A DNA stretch of 64,000 nucleotides, taken from NCBI RefSeq assembly GCF_014324365.1, contig NZ_QEIG01000003.1, positions 149,143-213,142 of the forward strand, in the 5' to 3' direction. Below are positions 1-8,331 of the stretch, one piece after another (the stretch's first letter is position 1; each line of letters starts with the position of its first letter). Source of the DNA: Algoriphagus sp. AK58. Lineage in GTDB: Bacteria > Bacteroidota > Bacteroidia > Cytophagales > Cyclobacteriaceae. The notes below the pieces were generated by a model. It ran no database searches, was not told the origin of the DNA, and saw only the letters and a program-made list of their open reading frames with translations. The translations under genes and the position numbers were made by a program.

Positions 1-1
1 T

Positions 2-955
2 GGAGGCTTTCACCGAACCAAAGTGAAAGAAAATGTCCACACGCCGGATTGGACTACCGCGGAAAGAAAGGATTACACGATTCGGAGTTTTCGGATTTTA
101 GCCCAACTCCTTCCCGAGGGAATGGAGGGAGGTATTTCCACCTCCCCGCTTTCCTACCGGCATTGGTTTTCTTCCGAAAAGAAAAAGAATGAAGCGATCC
201 AAAAATCTACGGATCACCTGATCGAGGTAGTGGAGGAGTTGGTGAAAATCCATCAGGAAACCGGCAAGCTCCTGCATTTAGACATTGAGCCCGAACCGGA
301 TGGGATTTTGGAGAATTCGGACGAACTGATCAGTTACTTTCAGAAGTGGTTGTTGCCTTGTGGGAAAACAGCCTTGTCTGAAAAGCTAAAAATTTCCTCA
401 GAAGAGGCGGAAAAGCTGATCAAAACCCATATTCAGGCTTGCTATGATGTATGTCACTTTGCAATTGTGTATGAAAATCCGGCCGATACTTTCCAGAAAT
501 TGGAATCCGCAGGGATTCAAATCGGAAAGATTCAGATTTCGGCTGCACTGAAGGTGATGATTCCGGAGTCCGCCGTGGAGCGGTTTACACTCAGCAAACG
601 ATTGGAAGAATTTGCCGAATCTACCTACCTGCATCAAGTCGTCGCTCGAAAAAAAGACGGGCAGTTTGCCTCTTATCCCGACTTGCCTCAGGCCATCGAA
701 CACCTTGGTAAAACCAAAGATTTGGAATGGAGGATTCACTTCCATGTGCCCGTCTTTTTGGATAATTATGGCTCATTCCAGTCTACACAGAACGATATTT
801 CGATTGTACTCAATCAAATTTTAACCAACCCAACCCTCACTAAACACTTGGAAGTCGAGACCTATACTTGGGAGGTTCTGCCCGAGGACACACACCTGAC
901 CCTAGGCGAGTCGATTGCCAGGGAGCTCAGCTGGGTGATCGAAGAATTGGGTTAG
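2..955 (+). CDS. eboE: EboE, TIM-barrel metabolite traffic protein (5' truncated by window edge)
   Basis: The reading frame is open to the window edge, so the start lies outside the window and a GTG at 23 is internal. The visible 318 residues carry the family-typical stretches GGFHRTKVKENVHTPDW and LLPEGMEGGISTSPLSYRHW, then HLDIEPEPDG and a C-terminal THLTLGESIARELSW. EboE belongs to the xylose-isomerase-like TIM-barrel superfamily and is encoded in the ebo operon, which is linked in cyanobacteria and algae to transport or modification of secondary-metabolite precursors such as the scytonemin monomer. The His/Glu/Asp-rich pattern fits a metal-dependent sugar-isomerase fold, but no substrate is known. 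It is followed 202 bp downstream by eboF on the same strand. Identification is by recognition of conserved blocks and the eboE-eboF order. Confidence 0.85.
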   Translation, partial: GGFHRTKVKENVHTPDWTTAERKDYTIRSFRILAQLLPEGMEGGISTSPLSYRHWFSSEKKKNEAIQKSTDHLIEVVEELVKIHQETGKLLHLDIEPEPDGILENSDELISYFQKWLLPCGKTALSEKLKISSEEAEKLIKTHIQACYDVCHFAIVYENPADTFQKLESAGIQIGKIQISAALKVMIPESAVERFTLSKRLEEFAESTYLHQVVARKKDGQFASYPDLPQAIEHLGKTKDLEWRIHFHVPVFLDNYGSFQSTQNDISIVLNQILTNPTLTKHLEVETYTWEVLPEDTHLTLGESIARELSWVIEELG

Positions 956-987
956 GAATAAATGATCGTGTAATTACGATTTTTGAT

Positions 988-1086
988 TTACGATTTACGA
1001 GGGAGAGAGTAGTTTTAGGCTTTTTCTCAGGATTTAACCTTTTTGAGAACAAGGTTTGAAGTTCGATTATAGGTCGTAAATCGTAA
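988..1086. repeat. 13-bp inverted repeat in eboE-eboF spacer
   Basis: Positions 988-1000 (ttacgatttacga) and 1074-1086 (tcgtaaatcgtaa) are perfect reverse complements separated by 73 bp. Both arms lie in a run of degenerate repeats of the words gattta/cgattta (971-1000 and 1074-1102). The spacer between the two ebo genes otherwise holds no ORF of note. It may be a small non-autonomous repeat element; no target-site duplication was identified. Confidence 0.6.
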
Positions 1087-1157
1087 TTCTGAATTCGTAA
1101 ATCTGTTCCTTAACATTAGCATAATTGGGTTCAGCCCGTTGATTTGAGAGTTTAACC

Positions 1158-2528
1158 ATGAAGAAGACCGTAGTCCTAGATATTGTTGCTTTGTCTCCCC
1201 GAGTAATCGGAGAGCACACGCCTTTTTTGAAAAAATGGATCGCCTCCAAAAAGCAAGCCGTGGTCGAACCCGTACTTCCTGCAGTGACTTGCTCGGCTCA
1301 ATCCGTGTATCTGACCGGAAAGTGGCCGACCGAAAATGGTATCGTGGGCAATGGCTGGTACTTTCAGGATGAGTGCGAGATCAAGTTTTGGCGGCAGTCC
1401 AACAAGCTCGTACAGGCCGAAAAAGTGTGGGAAGTCCTCCGGAAAGAGAATCCTGGGTTCACCGTAGCCAACATGTTCTGGTGGTACAATATGTACTCTT
1501 CCGCTGACTATGCCGTGACTCCGCGACCGCTGTATCCTGCAGATGGGCGCAAATTGCCCGATTGCCATAGCCAACCCATGGAGCTGCGAGACCGGCTTCA
1601 GGCCGAGTTGGGCCAGTTTCCGCTCTTCACTTTTTGGGGACCGAATACCACCATCGAATCCAGCAAGTGGATCGCCGAGGCAGCCAAAAAAGTGGAGGAA
1701 TGGTACAATCCCACGCTCAATCTGATCTACATTCCGCATTTGGATTACAACCTGCAGAAGTACGGCATTGACTTTTCCAAAATCTCCAAGGATCTCCGTG
1801 AGGTGGATGACTTAGCCAAGGACCTGATCACCTTTTTTGAAAATCGGGGTGCTGAGGTCCTGCTACTTTCTGAATATGGCATTACGAGTGTGAGTAAGCC
1901 GATTCACCTCAACCGGATTTTCCGGGAAAAAGGCTGGATTCAGGTAAAGAATGAGTTGGGCAGGGAGACCCTCGATGCCGGCACATCGGCGGTATTTGCG
2001 GTAGCGGATCATCAAGTCGCCCATGTCCATGTCAACGATCACTCCAAACTTGCCGAGGTCAAAGCACTGCTGGAAAAGACTCCCGGTGTGGAAAAAGTGC
2101 TGGATGCCCAAGGCAAAAAAGATTTCCACATCGATCACGCCCGCTCGGGAGACTTGGTCGTGATCGCCGATGCGGAATCGTGGTTTACCTACTATTTCTG
2201 GCTGGACGATGCCAAAGCGCCTGACTATGCGCGCTGCGTGGATATCCATCGCAAACCCGGGTACGATCCGGTCGAGCTGGTTCTCGATCCCGCAATCAAA
2301 ATCCCAATTCTGAAAATCGGCTCCAAGGTGCTTAAGAAAAAGCTTGGGTTCCGCTACCTGATGGATGTGATTCCTTTGGATGCGACTTTGGTGAAGGGAG
2401 CTCACGGGCGAATTCCCGAGTCTGACTTGGACAAGCCGCTTTTGGTCGCCGATTCCGGCATTCTTGACGCGGACCGAATCCAACCCACGGCTGTCTTTGA
2501 CCTGATCATCAAAGCAGTAAATCGTTAA
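1158..2528 (+). CDS. eboF: EboF-like alkaline phosphatase/phosphodiesterase superfamily protein
   Basis: 456 residues, cytoplasmic (no signal peptide), matching the alkaline phosphatase-like phosphodiesterase protein that closes ebo operons. The first metal-ligand Asp (D8 in VVLD) and the nucleophile Thr (T44 in PAVTCSAQS, followed by LTGKWPTENGIVGNGW) are in the expected places, as are D196 (YIPHLDYN) and a late GAHG near residue 414. The usual SDHG metal motif is instead SEYG (238-241), and the usual His four residues after the D196-equivalent is Gln (DYNLQKYG). This pattern appears characteristic of the ebo subfamily as I remember it, but it means hydrolase activity should not be assumed. 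Start ATG is followed immediately by MKKTVVLD with no competing upstream start. Confidence 0.8.
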   Translation: MKKTVVLDIVALSPRVIGEHTPFLKKWIASKKQAVVEPVLPAVTCSAQSVYLTGKWPTENGIVGNGWYFQDECEIKFWRQSNKLVQAEKVWEVLRKENPGFTVANMFWWYNMYSSADYAVTPRPLYPADGRKLPDCHSQPMELRDRLQAELGQFPLFTFWGPNTTIESSKWIAEAAKKVEEWYNPTLNLIYIPHLDYNLQKYGIDFSKISKDLREVDDLAKDLITFFENRGAEVLLLSEYGITSVSKPIHLNRIFREKGWIQVKNELGRETLDAGTSAVFAVADHQVAHVHVNDHSKLAEVKALLEKTPGVEKVLDAQGKKDFHIDHARSGDLVVIADAESWFTYYFWLDDAKAPDYARCVDIHRKPGYDPVELVLDPAIKIPILKIGSKVLKKKLGFRYLMDVIPLDATLVKGAHGRIPESDLDKPLLVADSGILDADRIQPTAVFDLIIKAVNR

Positions 2529-2600
2529 GATTCGTAAAAATCCGAGTCAATTCTTTGATCTTAGTTTATTCTCGCTTTCTTAGTAGAAAAATTATTTTCT

Positions 2601-3740
2601 GTGAGAAAGCTTTTTATGTTTCTTTTAGCTCCCTTGATTTTTTCCTGCGGAGGGAATTCTTCTGAAAAAGCCGAATCGGGCAATATCTTGGAGAATTTGA
2701 GTTTTACGGTGGATACTGTTTTGGTCGATCCGGGTGAGGAACTCATCAATCTGGCTTCAGGCCTACGCTTGGCGGATTTTTCTCCAGATAAAAAAAAGCT
2801 TTATCTCCTCAACGGGGTAGATCAAAGCCTAGCAGTGATCGATATGGAGGTTCTTAAACTGTCGGGAAAGAATCAGTTTGAGGCAGAAGGACCCAATGGG
2901 ATTGGAAACTACCACAACAGAATCCAGATTCTTTCAGGAGATCGAATGTATATCAACAGTTTTCAGAGCAATGCAATTTTCAATTTTCAGGGAATCAAAG
3001 AAGAAACTATCAAGATCTTGGCTGAGAATATCGACAGTCTTTCCATAGAAGATGAGCAAAATGCCTGGTATGGCTTAATGCTTAGCAAGGACGAGAAGAA
3101 GGTTTTTTCCTTGCCAGGCAACTTTTTTGAAGGAGGCAGAAACCTATTGGTGGCTGATTTTCCAAGTCTGAAGGGGAAGGTGATCCAACTTCCTGCAACT
3201 GATTTGGCTTCCAACCTCCGGGTGATTCTGAAGAGTAAAGAGATGATGAGCGTGTCGGTTCAGGAAATTTTTCTTCAAGAATTCAATGGGAAAATCATCA
3301 TTGGCAATTCTGCCTCGAGTGATGTGTACCAATATGATTATGTTGTGGATTCCCTTGAGTTGAAGACTTATCAACATGTCCTCGTGCCCAACCGAAAAGA
3401 AGTTTCTGTGAAGGCTGAGGTGGAATCCCAGGAAGAGTTTCAAGCTGAAATGGACAAAATCAACCAGCAGATCGCCTTTCAACGGTTTTTTGAGGATCCT
3501 GAAATGAAAAGATATTACCGATTTGGGAAAATCAACCTTCCCAAACCCAGTCCAGATGCTGAACAAAAAGAGGAGGTTTTTTTATTCGCCTATGACAGGG
3601 ATTTTAATCTCATCGGTGAAAGCCGATTGAAAGAACTGACCAAAGTACCTCAATTCCCCTTTTTCAAAGACGGCAAGCTCTGGTCCTATGTCAATGTGGA
3701 GGATGAATTGGGCTTTGCAGTATTCGACCTTAGCTTTTGA
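2601..3740 (+). CDS. DUF4221-like beta-propeller lipoprotein, array copy 1
   Basis: 379 residues beginning at a GTG. The N-terminus MRKLFMFLLAPLIFSC is a lipoprotein signal peptide with lipobox Cys16, so the mature protein should be anchored in the envelope. The body shows repeated beta-rich segments of the type seen in six-bladed propellers (LYLLNGVDQSLAVIDM, then a GPNGIGNY turn), and it ends in KDGKLWSYVNVEDELGFAV. I place it with the DUF4221 family from Cyclobacteriaceae by recognition; no enzymatic motif is visible. It is the first of seven tandem paralogues (2601-10625) with gaps of 4-6 nt or overlaps, implying one transcript. Six nt separate it from copy 2. Confidence 0.8.
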   Translation: MRKLFMFLLAPLIFSCGGNSSEKAESGNILENLSFTVDTVLVDPGEELINLASGLRLADFSPDKKKLYLLNGVDQSLAVIDMEVLKLSGKNQFEAEGPNGIGNYHNRIQILSGDRMYINSFQSNAIFNFQGIKEETIKILAENIDSLSIEDEQNAWYGLMLSKDEKKVFSLPGNFFEGGRNLLVADFPSLKGKVIQLPATDLASNLRVILKSKEMMSVSVQEIFLQEFNGKIIIGNSASSDVYQYDYVVDSLELKTYQHVLVPNRKEVSVKAEVESQEEFQAEMDKINQQIAFQRFFEDPEMKRYYRFGKINLPKPSPDAEQKEEVFLFAYDRDFNLIGESRLKELTKVPQFPFFKDGKLWSYVNVEDELGFAVFDLSF

Positions 3741-3746
3741 TAAACT

Positions 3747-4898
3747 ATGAAAAAACTGTCCCTACTTCTTTTTCTTCCCTTATTATTTTCCTGTGGAGGG
3801 AATACTTCTGAAAAGGCCGAATCAGGCAATATTTTGGAGAACCTGACTTTTGCGGTGGATACTGTTTTGATCGATCCGGGGGAGGATATTTTTATTCTTA
3901 CCAACGGTTTGGGGGCTAAAGAACTAAATGCGGATAAAAGCACCTTGATCTTTTTCGAAAGAGATCCTTTGCAGCTCGTGGAGGTCGATCTCAATGCCTT
4001 ACGATTGATACGCAAAACACCCTTTCAAAAAGAAGGTCCGGATGGTGTGGGGCCCTATTTGGTGGGGTTTCAATTGGGACCAGAAGGAGAACTTTTTGTT
4101 CAGGGGTTTCCAGCCCAGGCTATATTTTCCAAGGATGGAAAAATAATCGAACCGCTTAATGTGATTCCGAATGGGATAGATCCGGAGCATGCAAAAGATC
4201 TTAGGAAGCTGTATGGAAAAGTGGTTTATGATTTTTCGAAAAACAGAATATACACTCAGCCTTCCCTCGAAATGGTGGAGCAGAATGAACTTTTTATCAT
4301 TGATCCCGAGACCAAAGAAGCGGAAATCAGAACTATTCCCGAAATGAAATCTATCCAGGAATTTTCGGGAACGCTCATTACCAAATCCGGTGAAGCTACG
4401 ATGTATCGATATTACGGAGTAGGTAGCTTTATGACCATTGAAAATGGTCAGCTTCTGATTTCTTCGGGAGCGATGAGTGGGATTTATCGGCTGGATTCCG
4501 AGACGGACAGTCTTTATTTTGTCCCGATTCAGCACCGAAACTTTCCCAACCGGATGGACATCACCGTGGCTAATCTACCCACGGATGAAAATCTGTTTTT
4601 CGAAGACCGGAGAAAGGTCTATGCCCAATTGAACTACATGGAGCCTCGTTGGGACGAGACCCGAAAGATGTATCTGAGACTGGGGAAAAGAACTTTTTTG
4701 GGTGAAAACAGAGGTGATCCTCCCACGTTTGAAGTGTTTCTCTTTGCGTATGACAAGGAGTTCAATGTCTTGGGTGAGACCAAAATCGAAGGATTGAAGC
4801 AGGTTCCTGAAAACGCCTTTTGGAAAGACGGCAAGCTCTGGTCCTATGTCAATGTCGAAGACGAATTGGGCTTTGCTGTGATTGACTTTAAATTTTAA
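3747..4898 (+). CDS. DUF4221-like beta-propeller lipoprotein, array copy 2
   Basis: 383 residues with signal peptide MKKLSLLLFLPLLFSC (lipobox Cys16). The first 45 residues after the Cys are almost identical to copy 1 (GGNTSEKAESGNILENLTF, then VDTVLIDPGED), and so is the last 30-residue block, while the middle (residues about 60-350) is only loosely related. The central turn is GPDGVGPY. The 32-nt block 4824-4855 encoding KDGKLWSYVNV is identical to that of copies 1, 3 and 6, which is stronger conservation than the protein alone requires. Function unknown; envelope lipoprotein, possibly a binding or sensory propeller. Confidence 0.8.
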   Translation: MKKLSLLLFLPLLFSCGGNTSEKAESGNILENLTFAVDTVLIDPGEDIFILTNGLGAKELNADKSTLIFFERDPLQLVEVDLNALRLIRKTPFQKEGPDGVGPYLVGFQLGPEGELFVQGFPAQAIFSKDGKIIEPLNVIPNGIDPEHAKDLRKLYGKVVYDFSKNRIYTQPSLEMVEQNELFIIDPETKEAEIRTIPEMKSIQEFSGTLITKSGEATMYRYYGVGSFMTIENGQLLISSGAMSGIYRLDSETDSLYFVPIQHRNFPNRMDITVANLPTDENLFFEDRRKVYAQLNYMEPRWDETRKMYLRLGKRTFLGENRGDPPTFEVFLFAYDKEFNVLGETKIEGLKQVPENAFWKDGKLWSYVNVEDELGFAVIDFKF

Positions 4899-4902
4899 GA
4901 CA

Positions 4903-6024
4903 ATGAAAAAACTAGCAGTACTTCTTTCTATTCCTATTCTATTTTCCTGTGGAGAAAATTCATCTGAAAAATCGGAATCTGGAAACGCATTGGAGTCTTT
5001 GACCTATTCAGTAGATACATTGGTGATCGATGCCAGGGAAGAGTTCCTCTTCATTCAGTGGGGATTGCTCGGTTCGGCAGTTACCCGTGATCTGAGGCAG
5101 TTGTATAATTTCAACCTAAAGGATTTTAAGCTGGAGCAGATTGATTTGGATAGTCGGACTCTAATTAAGAAAATACCCTTGGAACGAGAGGGACCACTTG
5201 GAACTGGGGATTCTCAATTGATCCAGCTGGACAAAGCCGGAAACATCTATTTCATCGGCATGTGGGAGCTTCGGATTTTCAATCCAAGCCTAGACTCAAT
5301 GACCTTGTTCAAGTTGAATCCGGATACGCTGAGCGGTCTGGAACCAGATGATGCCGTGGGTTCTGAGGCACTTGTGACAGCAGATGGCAAATCCTTTATT
5401 TCCACCTATTTTTCCAAAGAACAAACGCAGGCGGGGCTGTTGGTGATTTCCTTGGAAGACCTTTCTGCCAAAAAGTACCCCTTTGATCTCGGTGTAAAAT
5501 TGGAGCCCTTTCGATTTACATTGATTGAAGATGGCATGGTGAGAGCGAGTACCATGGAACGGATTTATTTGACAGAAGTGGATCAAAAAGTTCTTGTTTC
5601 CTCTGCGCACTTCAATGAGGCCTACGTCTTAGATCTTAGCCAAGACACCTTGATGGTGAAAAGACACCACTCTCAGCTTACCGCCAACGAAAAGACAAAG
5701 CCACAAAAGTCAACTGCCTACTCTTTCAAGGAATTGGAAGATATCCTTGCAGAAACCGGTAAACAAGTCCGCTTTGGAAGCTATGTTTATGACCCATTCC
5801 AAAAGCAGATTTGGAGATTTTCGCAGGTGCTGGAAAGTGAGCTGGAAGGAAAAAAGACCTATAAAAATGTCGTTACCCTTTTTGACTCAGAACTGAATCA
5901 AGTTGGCGAAACAGTGCTCCCGATTTTTCCGGAGATACCTTTTTTCTTCAAAGACGGCAAGCTCTGGTCCTATGTCAATGTAGAGGATGAATTAGGCTTT
6001 GCGGTGATCGACTTTAACTTTTAA
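4903..6024 (+). CDS. DUF4221-like beta-propeller lipoprotein, array copy 3 (mosaic)
   Basis: 373 residues from the ATG at 4903. An in-frame ATG at 4882 lies inside copy 2 and would put seven residues before the signal peptide, so it is rejected. Lipobox Cys16 (PILFSC). The ends (ENSSEKSESGNALESL and FFKDGKLWSYVNVEDELGF) resemble copies 1, 2, 4 and 6. The body resembles copies 5 and 7: EEFLFIQWGL, LYNFNLKDFKLEQIDL, PLEREGPLGTG, VLVSSAHFNEAYVLDL and RFGSYVYD. It therefore looks like a recombinant between the two subgroups. Four nt separate it from copy 2 and six from copy 4. Confidence 0.8.
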   Translation: MKKLAVLLSIPILFSCGENSSEKSESGNALESLTYSVDTLVIDAREEFLFIQWGLLGSAVTRDLRQLYNFNLKDFKLEQIDLDSRTLIKKIPLEREGPLGTGDSQLIQLDKAGNIYFIGMWELRIFNPSLDSMTLFKLNPDTLSGLEPDDAVGSEALVTADGKSFISTYFSKEQTQAGLLVISLEDLSAKKYPFDLGVKLEPFRFTLIEDGMVRASTMERIYLTEVDQKVLVSSAHFNEAYVLDLSQDTLMVKRHHSQLTANEKTKPQKSTAYSFKELEDILAETGKQVRFGSYVYDPFQKQIWRFSQVLESELEGKKTYKNVVTLFDSELNQVGETVLPIFPEIPFFFKDGKLWSYVNVEDELGFAVIDFNF

Positions 6025-6030
6025 AATACT

Positions 6031-7185
6031 TTGAAAAAACTTGCCCTACTTCTTTGGCTTCCCTTGATTTTTGCCTGTGAAGGCAATTCTTCCGAAAAAG
6101 CTGAATCGGAAAATATCTTAGAGAATCTGACGCTCGCCATCGATACGGTAGTGGTCGATCCCAAAGGAGAAATCATTGATTTGGGGTATGGAATCAACAG
6201 ATCCTCCATTTCTTCGGATGCCAGGACCCTTTATTTTTTTGACATGAGAAAGACTGTGATCAATGAAATAGACCTGGATAAATTAGAGCTAATTGGTAGT
6301 TATCCATTTTCTAAAGAAGGACCCAATGCAGTTGGTTTTAATCCTCCCAGTATCCAATCCCTGGCCAATGATCGATTTTTGATCATCTCTCCATTGATCA
6401 ATGTCGGAACCTACACCAAGAATGGTCAGAAAGAAAAAAGCTTAAAATTCAATTTCAAAGAAATTGAAGGACTGGGTGTGGATGAAGAAGGCTTGATCAC
6501 CAATAGAATTACCCTTTCCCATGATGAGAGGCTAATGTTTGCTCTTACTAGGCTTGACCCCTCTGAAAATGAAGTCAGACTCTTGATAATTAATCCCGAC
6601 GCTAAAACCGGAAAGAGTATCGAGCTGCCCAATATGCTTCAGACATTGAAATTAACCTTGTTGCTACGACTCGAAGAGCAAAAAAGGATGGCGAGGACCG
6701 GTGAAAACATTTGGCTGAGAACCATTAATGAAGCGCTTCATATCACCAGTTCGGTCACCTCAGACCTGTATGTGTATGACTATAAAAAGGATTCTCTGCG
6801 CTTGGTTGAATTCGATCATCAACTAGTCCCCAAAAAGAAAACCGGTGATTTTGAAAGTAATGTGTTTACCGATGAAAAAGAGTTTGAAGATGCTATGGAA
6901 AAGCAAATGAACCAGGTTGCTTTTAGGGAATTGATTTGGGATGATCAGCGAAAGCAATTCTTCCGCTTTGGCTATAGGCCGATTAAAGATGCAGAAGGCA
7001 ACTGGTACAAACGCGCGGAAGTTTACCTTTTTGTTTATGATGCCGATCTGAAACTGTTAGGGGAAAAATTTCTGCCCGAATTGACCAATGTTCCTGAATT
7101 TACCTTCTTCAAAGACGGCAAGCTTTGGTCCTATGTCAATGTCGAAGACGAATTGGGTTTTGCGGTGATGGAGTTTAAATTTTGA
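6031..7185 (+). CDS. DUF4221-like beta-propeller lipoprotein, array copy 4
   Basis: 384 residues starting at TTG (6031), the only start that keeps the whole signal peptide (LALLLWLPLIFAC, Cys16). The post-Cys region EGNSSEKAESENILENLTL and the end FFKDGKLWSYVNVEDELGF mark it as a member of the copy 1/2/4/6 subgroup; the turn motif is GPNAVGF. The 32-nt 3' block at 7111-7142 differs from copies 1, 2, 3 and 6 at one position. The junction to copy 5 (tgataaactatgaaaaa at about 7183-7199) repeats the copy 1/2 junction, which supports duplication of whole units. Function unknown. Confidence 0.8.
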   Translation: MKKLALLLWLPLIFACEGNSSEKAESENILENLTLAIDTVVVDPKGEIIDLGYGINRSSISSDARTLYFFDMRKTVINEIDLDKLELIGSYPFSKEGPNAVGFNPPSIQSLANDRFLIISPLINVGTYTKNGQKEKSLKFNFKEIEGLGVDEEGLITNRITLSHDERLMFALTRLDPSENEVRLLIINPDAKTGKSIELPNMLQTLKLTLLLRLEEQKRMARTGENIWLRTINEALHITSSVTSDLYVYDYKKDSLRLVEFDHQLVPKKKTGDFESNVFTDEKEFEDAMEKQMNQVAFRELIWDDQRKQFFRFGYRPIKDAEGNWYKRAEVYLFVYDADLKLLGEKFLPELTNVPEFTFFKDGKLWSYVNVEDELGFAVMEFKF

Positions 7186-7191
7186 TAAACT

Positions 7192-8331
7192 ATGAAAAAC
7201 ACGATTTTAATTTTTTTGGCAGTTGCATTTCTTGGTTCTTGTAAGGAATCTGAAAAGCAGGCTAACCCCTCTTCTTTAGAGGTAGCATTTCTGGAGATCG
7301 ATACCGTGATGATCGATTCCAAAGGCTATTTCTTTTACCTTACAGAGTCCTTAGGCAAATCTTTCCTCTCCAGGGATACTGACATTCTATACAATTTAAA
7401 CCAAAAAATCCCTCAACTGGAGTTAGTTGACCTTAACTCTCTATCTCTGTTGGATTCCATTCCATTGGAAAGGGAAGGACCCACTGGAATCGGGAATTAT
7501 CCGGTTTTTGATGGGTTTCAACTCACCGAGAATGGGGATATCTTCTTTTTTGCCTGGGAGGAATTGGTCAAACTAACTCATGACCGAACCCAAGTAACCA
7601 AGTATAGATTTGACAATCTTCCTTTGCATGGAGATGTTCCCTTACCTGGAGAAGTCATTCGGTATAGAGGATTGGTCACGGATAACGGGAAGTATTACAT
7701 CGGTTTTTATGGAAGTGCTGAGGATACCCATTCCAGGCATGGATTGGTGAAAATCGATCTGAAAGAATTCACCGTGGAGAAAATAAACCTCCCTATTTTC
7801 CAATAATTGGTGTCTTATGAAATTAAAACCAAGACATCAAGCGACTATCCATACACCTATGTCGAGCCTGTTTTTTTGACTCAAGCTGGGGATAACCTCT
7901 TGGTATCTGCTGCACCTGTAAATGAAGTTTATCGAGTGGATTTGGAATCCAGAGAATTTGACCTGATTTCCTTCAACTCAAAACTTACGTCAAATAAAGT
8001 AAAAATCACCTATCCCACGGTCAACCCCCAGTACGAAGGATTGTACGAGCGCTGGAAACAGGTTTCTTTTTATGGATTCCACTGGGACGAACAATCCCAA
8101 CTGTTTTGGAGAAAGACCAATCAGACATTTGTAGAGTCGGAAACTAGGCCAAACAAGGTTCACCTTACTTTTTTTGATAAAAATCTTAACCAAGTAGGTG
8201 AATTTGAGCTTCCTGATGACTGGAAGATTCAGGGACCTCAATTTGTCATACAGGGGATGTACTGGCAGTATATCAATCTCAACGACGAAATGGCCTTTGC
8301 AAGGCTTAAGCCAAAATTCAATGAAAAATAA
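7192..8331 (+). pseudogene. DUF4221-like lipoprotein, array copy 5, split by in-frame stop
   Basis: Two ORFs (204 and 174 codons) lie in one frame, divided only by a TAA at 7804-7806: the upstream part ends NLPIFQ and the downstream part continues LVSYEIKTKTS with no frame change. Together they give the full 379-codon length of the family. Signal peptide with Cys17 (FLGSCKESEKQ); the charged residues right after the Cys resemble a surface-export signal of Bacteroidota lipoproteins. The C-terminus (YINLNDEMAFARLKP) matches copy 7, not copies 1-4 or 6. Either a recent nonsense mutation or an assembly error. The downstream half has no good start of its own. Confidence 0.75.

Noticed and set aside
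398..745. Open frame on the minus strand inside eboE
   Set aside because: No recognisable domain; it mirrors the strongly conserved eboE frame on the other strand.
8198..8320. In-frame N-terminal extension of array copy 6
   Set aside because: It reads copy 5 coding sequence in another frame and would place 41 residues before a clear lipoprotein signal peptide.
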